Assembly (NCBI GenBank): GCA_936936565.1 | Contig: CAKZIX010000191.1 | Coordinates: forward strand, 1 to 10,357 | DNA: 10,357 nucleotides | Direction: 5' to 3' | DNA from: an uncultured Nocardiaceae bacterium | GTDB taxonomy: Bacteria > Actinomycetota > Actinomycetes > Mycobacteriales > Mycobacteriaceae | Part shown: piece after piece, positions 1 to 6,689 of the stretch | How the letters are laid out: every line of letters begins with the position of its first letter | How positions within the stretch are numbered: position 1 is the first letter of the stretch | Notes under the pieces: generated by a model | What the model saw: the letters and a program-made list of their open reading frames with translations, nothing else | Told to the model about the DNA's origin: nothing | Databases searched by the model: none | Position numbers and translations under genes: made by a program

Positions 1-236
1 ACAGACCGGGGTTCACGACCATAGCGCCACCGCCGCCAACCGACGACAGACCGGGGTTCACGACCCTAGCGCCACAGCCGCCAACTGACGACAGACCGGG
101 GTTCACGACCATAGCGCCACAGCCGCCAACCGACGACAGACCGGGGTTCACGACCATAGCGCCACCGCCGCCAACCGACGACAGACCGGGTTCACGACCC
201 TAGCGCCACAGCCGCCAACTGACGACAGACCGGGTT
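1..236. repeat. 45-bp tandem repeat array, truncated by left window edge
   Basis: Five near-identical copies start at 1, 46, 91, 136 and 181. The last full copy is 44 bp because it lost one G of the GGGG run. A partial sixth copy starts at 225 and fades after about 10 bp. Each unit begins ACAGACCGGGGTTCACGACC. Copies differ at three places: ATAG/CTAG, CACCGCC/CACAGCC and AACCGACG/AACTGACG. Copies 1 and 4 are identical, and copies 2 and 5 match apart from the lost G, which implies a 135-bp (three-unit) higher-order period. The array starts outside the window, so its copy number is unknown. It lies downstream of polA. It resembles a MIRU/VNTR-type mycobacterial minisatellite, but I cannot name the family. 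Confidence 0.95.
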
Positions 237-252
237 TGCGACTGACGCGCCG

Positions 253-320
253 CTTTCGCAGACTCGCCACCAATTCGCAGACGCGGTAGACCCTGCGAAA
301 CCGAACGCGAGCTGCGAAAG
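253..320. repeat. Nested imperfect palindrome with four TTCGCAG heptamers at 19-bp spacing
   Basis: TTCGCAG occurs at 255-261 and 274-280, and its complement CTGCGAA at 293-299 and 312-318. Every start-to-start distance is exactly 19 bp. The outer arms CTTTCGCAG (253-261) and CTGCGAAAG (312-320) pair perfectly and continue with CTCGC (263-267) against GCGAG (307-311) after one bulged A. The inner arms give another 7-bp stem around a 12-nt loop. The structure begins 41 bp beyond the polA stop. It could act as a U-tract-less terminator or 3'-end hairpin for polA, as a set of operator half-sites, or be a dispersed intergenic repeat. Sequence alone does not decide. The rest of 237-361 shows only a weak 5-bp stem (326-330 with 336-340) and no gene. 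Confidence 0.75.
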
Positions 321-361
321 TCGCTCCACCGCCGTGGTGGGGCTGGGAGGGCGGGAGTGGA

Positions 362-3070
362 TCAGTGCGCGGCGGCGTCCCAGCTGCGGCCGGTACCGAC
401 CGAAACATCCAGCGGGACAGACAGATCGATGGCCCCGGCCATCTCGCGGCGGACCAACTCCTCCAGCGTGGCGGCCTCACCGGGCGCGACCTCGAGGACG
501 AGTTCGTCGTGCACCTGCAGCAACATCCGGGACTTCAACGCGGTGGCATCCATCGCCTTCTGCACGTTGATCATCGCGACCTTGATGATGTCGGCGGCGG
601 TGCCCTGGATGGGCGCGTTGAGTGCCATGCGTTCGGCAGCCTCGCGGCGCTGCCGGTTCGAGGAATCGAGATCGGGCAGATACCGGCGCCGGCCGAACAA
701 GGTCTCCGTGTAGCCGACCTTGCGCGCCTTGGCGACAGCTTCGTAGAGGTAGTCGCGGATGCCGCCGAACCGCGTGAAGTAGACCTCCATCTGCTCCTTG
801 GCTTCTTCGGTACTGATCTTGAGCTGTACCGACAGCCCGTACGCGGACAGTCCGTACGCCAAGCCGTAGGACATCGCTTTGACCCGGCGGCGCATCTCCG
901 CGGTGACCTGTTCGATCGGGATCGCGAACGCCTTGGAGGCGACGTAGCTGTGCAGATCCTCGCCGGAGTTGAACGCTTCGATGAGGCCTTCGTCGCCGGA
1001 CAGGTGCGCCATGATGCGCATCTCGATCTGGCTGTAATCGGCGGTCATCAGCGCTTCGTAGCCCGCGCCGACGACGAAGCCTTCCCGGATTTCGCGACCC
1101 ATCTCGGTGCGGATCGGGATGTTCTGCAGGTTCGGTTCGGTGGACGACAGCCGGCCGGTGGCGGCGATGGTCTGGTTGAACGTGGTGTGGATGCGCCCGT
1201 CGTCGGCCACCGCCTTGAGCAGACCGTCCACGGTGACTTTGAGCCGCGTCGCGTCGCGGTGACGCAGCAGGTGTTCCAGGAACGGGTGCTGTGTCTTCTC
1301 GTAGAGCCCTTGCAGCGCATCGGCATCGGTGGTGTAACCGGTCTTGGTGCGCTTGGTTTTGGGCATGTCGAGCTTCTCGAACAGCACCACCTGCAGCTGC
1401 TTGGGCGAGCCGAGGTTGATCTGCTCGCCGATGACGGCGTACGCGGCCTCGGCGGCGGCGTTGATGTCGGCGGCGAACCGGCTCTGCAGCCCCTCCAGCA
1501 GATCGGTGTCGACGGCGATGCCGACGTTTTCCAGCCGCCACAGCACCGTCGACAACGGCAGCTCGACATCGGAGAGCAGCGGCAGCGATTCGATCTGGCC
1601 GAGCTCGGCGTCGAAAGCGTCGGCGAGATCCGAGATGGCTTGGGCCCGAAGAATTTCCGTTTCGGCGGCGGCTGCGGCCACCTGCTCCTCGTCGTCGAGC
1701 AGAGACAGCTGGCCCTGATCGGAACGCTCCACCCGCAGCTCGCGGCGTAGGTACCGCAAGGACAGGTCGTCGAGGTTGAACGTGCGCTGACCCGGCCGCA
1801 CCAGGTAGGCGGCCAGCGCGGTATCGCTGGTGACACCCGCCAGATCCCAGCCGCGGCCAGCCAGCGCGTGCAACGCGGCCTTGGCGTCGTGCAGGGCCTT
1901 CGGCTGCCCGGGGTTCGAAAGCCAAGCACCCAAGGCCTTTTCGTCTTCAGGCGAGAGTGCAGTGACGTCCAGGTAGCCACCCTCGCCGTCGCCCGCGGCG
2001 ATGGCCAGCGCCGTCACGTCGCCGCCGTACGGGGTGAACGTGCCGACCAGGGACACACCGCTGCGCGCACCGCTGGCCGCGTGCGCCGCCAGCCAGGCCG
2101 ACAGCTCGCCGGAAGCGATTGCGCCGCCGCTGATTTCGAAGCCCTCGTCGACCTCGGGCTCCGGCGGCGCAAGGGTCTCGAACAGCCGGTCTCGTAGCAC
2201 CCGGAATTCGAGATCGTCGAACAGTTGGTGGATGCGCTCGCGATCCCAGACGCCGAGCGCCAACTCTTCCGGCGCGTACGGCAGCGGCACCGCGCGCTCG
2301 AGCTCGGTGAGCTGACGGTTGAGCACCACGCTGGACAGGTGCGCGCGCAGCGCGTCACCCACTTTGCCCTTGACCGTGTCCACCCGGTCGACCAGCTCGG
2401 TGAGCGAACCGTACTCGCGCACCCACTTGGCCGCCGTCTTCTCACCCACCCCCGGGATGCTGGGCAAATTGTCGCTCGGATCCCCGCGCAGCGCCGCGAA
2501 GTCCGGGTACTGCGCGGGGGTGAGCCCGTACTTCGTCTGCACCTCGTCGGGTGTGAAGCGGGTGAGCTCGGAGACACCCTTACGCGGATACAGCACGGTG
2601 ACGTTGTCCGTGACGAGCTGGATGGCATCGCGATCACCGGTGACCACGAGCACCTTGAAGCCCAACGGCTCGGCCTGGGTGGTGAGTGTGGCGATGATGT
2701 CGTCGGCCTCGAACCCGGGCTTCTCCAGCACCGGAATGCCCAACGCGCCCAACACTTCCTTGGTGAGATCCACCTGGCCGGAGAACTCGTCCGGAGTTTT
2801 GGAGCGATTCGCTTTGTACTCGGGATACGCGTCTGCGCGGAAGGTTTGCCGCGACACGTCGAACGCCGCCGCCACGTGCGTGGGCGCCTCGTCGCGCAGG
2901 ATGTTGATGAGCATGGCGGTGAACCCGTAGACCGCGTTGGTGGTCTGCCCGGTGGCCGTCTTGAAGTTCTCCGCGGGCAGCGCGTAGAACGCGCGGTAGG
3001 CCAGCGAGTGCCCGTCGAGCAGCATCAAGGTCGGATCGGTGCGGCTCGGCGCCGTCGTTGCTGGGCTCAC
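362..3070 (-). CDS. polA: DNA polymerase I
   Basis: This 902-residue family A polymerase fills gaps and removes primers in replication and repair. The 5'-3' exonuclease (FEN-like) domain spans about residues 14-310. It carries the metal-ligand acidic residues D19, D71, E121/D123/D124, D146/D148 and D197/D200, followed by the helix-hairpin-helix IPGVGEKTAAKW. The middle 3'-5' exonuclease domain is degenerate: no DxE pair is visible where Exo I should be, consistent with non-proofreading mycobacterial PolA. The polymerase domain has motif A DYSQIEMR (D678), the O-helix RRRVKAMSYGLAYG (K731, Y735) and motif C VHDE (D855). The frame stays open upstream to 3631, but that part lies antisense to the protease gene. 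GTG at 3070 gives the MSPA-type N-terminus and near-family length (I recall 904 aa in M. tuberculosis). An ATG at 3025, just before LLDG, is a less likely alternative. No Shine-Dalgarno precedes the GTG. Confidence 0.97.
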   Translation of the reverse strand: MSPATTAPSRTDPTLMLLDGHSLAYRAFYALPAENFKTATGQTTNAVYGFTAMLINILRDEAPTHVAAAFDVSRQTFRADAYPEYKANRSKTPDEFSGQVDLTKEVLGALGIPVLEKPGFEADDIIATLTTQAEPLGFKVLVVTGDRDAIQLVTDNVTVLYPRKGVSELTRFTPDEVQTKYGLTPAQYPDFAALRGDPSDNLPSIPGVGEKTAAKWVREYGSLTELVDRVDTVKGKVGDALRAHLSSVVLNRQLTELERAVPLPYAPEELALGVWDRERIHQLFDDLEFRVLRDRLFETLAPPEPEVDEGFEISGGAIASGELSAWLAAHAASGARSGVSLVGTFTPYGGDVTALAIAAGDGEGGYLDVTALSPEDEKALGAWLSNPGQPKALHDAKAALHALAGRGWDLAGVTSDTALAAYLVRPGQRTFNLDDLSLRYLRRELRVERSDQGQLSLLDDEEQVAAAAAETEILRAQAISDLADAFDAELGQIESLPLLSDVELPLSTVLWRLENVGIAVDTDLLEGLQSRFAADINAAAEAAYAVIGEQINLGSPKQLQVVLFEKLDMPKTKRTKTGYTTDADALQGLYEKTQHPFLEHLLRHRDATRLKVTVDGLLKAVADDGRIHTTFNQTIAATGRLSSTEPNLQNIPIRTEMGREIREGFVVGAGYEALMTADYSQIEMRIMAHLSGDEGLIEAFNSGEDLHSYVASKAFAIPIEQVTAEMRRRVKAMSYGLAYGLSAYGLSVQLKISTEEAKEQMEVYFTRFGGIRDYLYEAVAKARKVGYTETLFGRRRYLPDLDSSNRQRREAAERMALNAPIQGTAADIIKVAMINVQKAMDATALKSRMLLQVHDELVLEVAPGEAATLEELVRREMAGAIDLSVPLDVSVGTGRSWDAAAH

Positions 3071-3077
3071 TCGAAGC

Positions 3078-3083
3078 AGTCTA
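3078..3083 (-). promoter_or_regulatory. Candidate -10 element of a leaderless polA promoter
   Basis: On the minus strand TAGACT fits the mycobacterial TANNNT -10 pattern. It ends 7 nt before the polA GTG, so transcription would start at or very near the G of the start codon. This agrees with the lack of a Shine-Dalgarno sequence. No good -35 hexamer lies at the usual distance; TTACAA sits about 20 nt upstream. Leaderless GTG/ATG transcripts are common in mycobacteria. The call is a pattern match only. Confidence 0.4.
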
Positions 3084-3120
3084 GGTACAGCCACCGACAA
3101 ACCTTGTAAGCACTTGTTAA

Positions 3121-3140
3121 GCGCGCCTTCGGGGCGGCGC
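3121..3140. other. GC-rich hairpin in the polA/protease divergent spacer
   Basis: GCGCGCC (3121-3127) pairs with GGCGGCGC (3133-3140) as seven base pairs with one bulged G, closing on a TTCGG loop. It lies 57 bp before the protease ATG, so it could be in that gene's 5' untranslated region or be a protein site in the divergent promoter region. No convincing promoter for the protease was found around it. In such GC-rich DNA a short hairpin may be chance. Confidence 0.3.
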
Positions 3141-3197
3141 CGGATCGTATCGGCAACGACATACTCCGTCGCCCGCCGCTCCGAAGGGACCCGCACC

Positions 3198-4256
3198 ATG
3201 CTCCGCACGATCCTCGCCGCAACCGCCGCCAGCGCCCTGATCGCCGGCCCCGCCGCGGGTATCGCCGCCGCCGACGGCCCCAAGCAGTCGGACCTGCCGG
3301 CCGGCCTGGTCGCGGCGCTGCAGCGCGACCTCGGCATCTCCCCCGACGAGTTCTTCGCCCGCAGCGACCGCGCCGAAAAGTTCGCGGGGTTCGTCGCCCA
3401 GGCCGGCGGTGCCGTCTCGGCGGCCTGGCTGGACAACGGCCGCCCGACGATCACACTCGGCGCCGGCGCCGATGCCGTGCGCAAACTGGCCGAAAAGGCA
3501 GGCATCACGGTGGTGTCCGCCGAGCAGGCACCGCGAAAGCTCAGCGACAAGGTCGAACTGACCGGACCCACCGGCACCGGCGAGCCCACCACGACCGCAT
3601 CCACCGACGGCGGCCTGCGCGGTGGGGACACCTACTTCGTCGACACGCCGGACGGCAAGGCGCGCTGCTCCTACGGCTTCAACGCCACCGACGCCGCCGG
3701 CAAGCCCGTGGTGATCACCGCCGGACACTGCGCGGACGGCGCGTCACCGCAGGTTCTGGACCCGGCCTCCGGCAAGCAGGTCGGCACGTTCGCCAAGCAC
3801 AACTTCACCGACACCGACTGGGCGATCATCAACGTCGACCCGCGTGCGGCGAAGCGGTTCGCCAACAACGAGGTCACCGCCGACCACGGTTCGCCGATCG
3901 CGATCGACGGGGTCGCCAAACCGGTCGTCGGGATGCCGGTGTGCAAGTCGGGAACCACGACCGGGTTCTCGTGCGGTGAGGTGACCGCCGTGAATCGCAG
4001 CGTCAAGGTCAGTGGTGTCCCGCTACAGGGCATGTTCTTCACCAGCCTTTGCGCGCTGCCGGGCGACAGTGGCGGCGCCCTGTTCTCGGGCACCAAAGCC
4101 CTCGGCATCACCAGCGGCGGCAACACCTCGTCCTTCGGCACCTGCAAGGAGGCCGAGCGCCACGCCCCGCAGGCGGGCAGCACCCCGAACCTGATCGCCA
4201 CCCCGGTGTCGTTCATCCTCGAGCAGAACCCGGGCGTGCAGGTGCGCGTGAGTTAG
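3198..4256 (+). CDS. Secreted S1-family (chymotrypsin-like) serine protease with propeptide
   Basis: The 352-residue product has a secretory signal: R3, a hydrophobic Ala/Ile/Leu core and an AAA|DG cleavage site near residue 25. A segment of about 80-110 residues before the catalytic domain resembles the folding propeptides of bacterial S1 proteases. The catalytic domain (about 140-352) has the full triad: H177 in ITAGHC, D207 in TDTDWAI and S291 in LPGDSGGAL. Its six cysteines (157, 178, 249, 259, 285, 316) would fit three disulfides typical of alpha-lytic/streptogrisin-like enzymes. The ATG at 3198 follows a GAAGGGA Shine-Dalgarno about 9 nt upstream; the frame is open further up without a better start. 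It is transcribed away from polA and ends 9 bp short of the kinase gene on the other strand. Substrate unknown. Confidence 0.9.
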   Translation: MLRTILAATAASALIAGPAAGIAAADGPKQSDLPAGLVAALQRDLGISPDEFFARSDRAEKFAGFVAQAGGAVSAAWLDNGRPTITLGAGADAVRKLAEKAGITVVSAEQAPRKLSDKVELTGPTGTGEPTTTASTDGGLRGGDTYFVDTPDGKARCSYGFNATDAAGKPVVITAGHCADGASPQVLDPASGKQVGTFAKHNFTDTDWAIINVDPRAAKRFANNEVTADHGSPIAIDGVAKPVVGMPVCKSGTTTGFSCGEVTAVNRSVKVSGVPLQGMFFTSLCALPGDSGGALFSGTKALGITSGGNTSSFGTCKEAERHAPQAGSTPNLIATPVSFILEQNPGVQVRVS

Positions 4257-4268
4257 CGGCGCGCGCTA
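4254..4268. repeat. Short palindrome formed by two convergent stop codons
   Basis: TAGCG (4254-4258) and CGCTA (4264-4268) are exact inverted arms around a 5-bp GC loop. The left TAG is the protease stop. The right CTA is the kinase stop (TAG on the minus strand). This is the only spacer between the two convergent genes. The stem is short and has no T-tract, so terminator function is doubtful. Confidence 0.4.
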
Positions 4269-6668
4269 TCCGCCCGCCGAATACAGCCACACGGTCGCCT
4301 CCGCGAGTTCTCCGGAGGCGACCCATCTGTAGTTGCGGGCGATGCCGCGGCCGGCGTACCCGCGGAGAAACTCCAGCACCGCCGCGCGCGTGTGCGCACC
4401 GGCGCGCACGCCGGCCAGCAGGATCGACGCCAGATCGAACGCGCCCGCCGCCCAGATGCCGGGCCGGCGCCCGTAGGACTGCGTGTAGACGTCGGTGAAC
4501 CGCGGCGCGGACGGACCGCATCCGCAGGTGGCGATCGTGGTGCCGTTGAACCGCAGGAATTCGGTACCGAAGTTCTCGTCGAAGACACCGTCACTGGCAG
4601 CGAAAAGTGTTGACACCCCGGCGGTTTGCAGACGAGTACGCAGACCGATCGCCTCCGGGCCGTAGCCACCGAAGAAGATCGCGTCCGGTGCCGCCGCTTT
4701 GATCTTCGCGGCCACCTGGTCGATGTTGGCCGGTGGCGCCGTCGTCGCCGCGCAGACGGGGTCCACCAGCGTTCCGAGTGCCTGGTTCATCGCGTCGGTG
4801 ACGAGCTGGCTGTAGGAGGAACCGCCCGTGATCACGCAGACCTTGCGCACCTTCACGACGTCCTTCAGATAGCCGGCCAGCGCCGGCGCCTGCACGTTGT
4901 CGTTGGGCAGCCCGCGGAAGAAGGTCTTCCAGCCGTTCTGGCCGAGCTTCGGATCCGACGCCGACGCGGACAGGAACGGCATCCCCGCACCGTCCAGCCG
5001 CGGTCCCACCGCGTGGATCGTGGTCGACAACGACGGCCCGACGACCCCGATCACCGACTGGTCGGCGAGCAGTTGGGGCAGCGCGTCGCCGCTGGTGTCG
5101 GCGGTCTTGACGCCCACCCGGCAGCCTGGGTTGGCCTCGTTGTGCAGGCGCACCGCGAGCCCGACCGACCGCCCGACGTCGGCCGCCAGGTCCGACGCCG
5201 CGCCCTGCAGATCGTCGACGAGCCCGATGGTCACCGGCGGGCAGGTAGCCCCGGACCGGGTCGGCGGATCGCTGACTACCTCGGCGGCGCGGGCCACCAC
5301 GCGTCCGCTCGGGTCCAGCATCGTCTGCGTATCGCTAGCGGCGGCGGTCTCGAAAGCGTTGGACGGCTGCGGATTCGGCGCGTCGTCGGGCCGTAGCACG
5401 AGGAACCCGGCGACCAGCGCGAGCACGAGCAGCACGGCTGCACCCGCCAGCCACCACGCCCACGCGCCGCGCCTGCGCCGCTCGCCGTGCGCACGCTCCG
5501 CATCCGGCGACACCGCCGAGTCGTTCGGAGCGTGCGGTGTCCCCCGCCTGCCGGACCCCGCCGATGAATCCGCGACGGCGCCATCGTCTTTCCCCAGCGC
5601 GCCACCTCCGGACTGCGAAGGCGCATACGACTGAGGGACTTTCGGCGGTTCGACCCGGGCGCGGCCGGCGGATTCGGCATCGCGCAGTGGTGCCGCGGCG
5701 TCCGTGTCGTCCCAGGACGGCGGCGCCAGCTCGCCCGTCGTTTCGTCGACCGGCGCCGTCGGATTCGGACCGGCGCCGAAGTTTCGCCAGGCGGGCAGCA
5801 CACCCGGCGCATACGCGCGCGTCGTGGAACTTCCGGGCCCGACCGCGGCGACGAGCGCACGCCCGAACTCACCCGCCGTCTGGAAGCGGTCGTCCGGGTT
5901 CTTGGCCATCGCCCGACGCAGCGCCGCGTCGAGCGCAGGCGGCGCACCGTCACGCGCCTGCGACACCGCGGGCGGCTCGTGATGCAGGTGCGCGTACATG
6001 ATCGCGGCGTTGCTGCCCAGGTCGAACGGCGGCCGGCCGGTGAGCAGTACGTAGGCGGTGCAGGCCAGCGAGTAGATGTCGGAACGGTGGTCGACGGGGC
6101 CGCCCTCGATCTGTTCCGGCGACGCGTACGCGATCGACGCGACGACCGCGTTGGTGGCCGTCAGGCCCGACATGTCTGCCGCCTTGGCGATCCCGAAATC
6201 GGCCAGCAAAGCCCGCTCGCCACGCGAACGGCTCTGCGCGACAAGAATATTCGCGGGTTTGACGTCGCGATGGGTGAGCCCGGCGTCGTGGGCGTGGTCG
6301 AGCGCGTCGGCGACTTGGGCGACGATGTCCACCGCGCGGCCCACCGGCATCGCACCGGAGTCGGCGACGATGCGCGCGGCATCCGTGCCGTCGACGTACT
6401 GCATCGAAATCCACAGCCGCCCACCGGCTTGGCCCTGGTCGAAGACCGTCACTACACCCGGATGCGACAGCCGCGCCGCGACGATCGCCTCGTGGGTGAA
6501 CCGGCGGCGGAACTCGTCGTTGGCCGACAGTTCCTCGCCGAGCAGTTTCAGCGCGACGAGGCGTTGCAGCCGTTCCTGCCGCGCCAGGTACACCGTCCCC
6601 ATGCCGCCGCTGCCGAGGACACGCTCGATAACGAAGCCCGCGAACTCGCTGCCCGGTTCGAGCGCCAT
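4266..6668 (-). CDS. Receptor Ser/Thr protein kinase with C-terminal LivK-like ligand-binding domain
   Basis: Numbering counts the GTG at 6671 as residue 1 (801 aa); with ATG at 6668 the protein is 800 aa. The cytosolic PknB-like kinase (about 10-275) has all key residues: GSGGMG loop 20-25, K42, E61, HRDVKPAN 134-141 (D136, N141), DFG 158-160, an activation loop with T171/T173, and SPE 184-186. A linker of about 120 residues rich in Pro, Ala, Gly and Ser follows, then an RRRR stop-transfer and one membrane helix (about 403-426). Residues about 477-801 form an apparently full type I periplasmic-binding domain of the LivK family (Peripla_BP_6): TIGLVDDLQG start, GPSLST, SASASDPKL and FFGGYGPE motifs. 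The gene follows livF by 21 bp, so it is probably co-transcribed. Likely role: binding a small molecule outside the cell and signalling by phosphorylation. Ligand and targets are unknown. Confidence 0.93.
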   Translation of the reverse strand: MALEPGSEFAGFVIERVLGSGGMGTVYLARQERLQRLVALKLLGEELSANDEFRRRFTHEAIVAARLSHPGVVTVFDQGQAGGRLWISMQYVDGTDAARIVADSGAMPVGRAVDIVAQVADALDHAHDAGLTHRDVKPANILVAQSRSRGERALLADFGIAKAADMSGLTATNAVVASIAYASPEQIEGGPVDHRSDIYSLACTAYVLLTGRPPFDLGSNAAIMYAHLHHEPPAVSQARDGAPPALDAALRRAMAKNPDDRFQTAGEFGRALVAAVGPGSSTTRAYAPGVLPAWRNFGAGPNPTAPVDETTGELAPPSWDDTDAAAPLRDAESAGRARVEPPKVPQSYAPSQSGGGALGKDDGAVADSSAGSGRRGTPHAPNDSAVSPDAERAHGERRRRGAWAWWLAGAAVLLVLALVAGFLVLRPDDAPNPQPSNAFETAAASDTQTMLDPSGRVVARAAEVVSDPPTRSGATCPPVTIGLVDDLQGAASDLAADVGRSVGLAVRLHNEANPGCRVGVKTADTSGDALPQLLADQSVIGVVGPSLSTTIHAVGPRLDGAGMPFLSASASDPKLGQNGWKTFFRGLPNDNVQAPALAGYLKDVVKVRKVCVITGGSSYSQLVTDAMNQALGTLVDPVCAATTAPPANIDQVAAKIKAAAPDAIFFGGYGPEAIGLRTRLQTAGVSTLFAASDGVFDENFGTEFLRFNGTTIATCGCGPSAPRFTDVYTQSYGRRPGIWAAGAFDLASILLAGVRAGAHTRAAVLEFLRGYAGRGIARNYRWVASGELAEATVWLYSAGG

Positions 6669-6670
6669 CA

Positions 6671-6677
6671 CCCTCCC
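6671..6677 (-). promoter_or_regulatory. Ribosome binding site deciding the kinase start
   Basis: GGGAGGG on the minus strand runs straight into GTGATG. The GTG (6671) would overlap the Shine-Dalgarno. ATG at 6668 leaves 3 nt after GGAGG, still short but feasible, so ATG is preferred. The two choices differ by one residue. Confidence 0.6.
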
Positions 6678-6689
6678 ATCGTCGGGCGG

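Noticed and set aside
7..236. CRISPR array
   Set aside because: Units are contiguous near-identical 45-mers with no unique spacers, so this is a tandem repeat.
148..480. Minus-strand open frame of 110 codons spanning the polA end and repeat array
   Set aside because: It starts out of frame inside polA, crosses the dyad, and enters the repeats in the frame broken by the one-base loss; no family resemblance.
365..1750. Long plus-strand open frame (461 codons) opposite polA
   Set aside because: It is the antisense of strongly supported PolA motifs; long shadow frames are normal in GC-rich DNA and the product has no recognisable domain.
362..2200. Degenerate 3'-5' exonuclease domain of PolA as a novelty
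   Set aside because: Loss of proofreading residues is established for mycobacterial and several other bacterial PolA proteins.
3071..3631. In-frame upstream extension of polA on the minus strand
   Set aside because: It runs antisense to the protease signal peptide and propeptide, has no PolA homology, and the GTG at 3070 gives near-family length.
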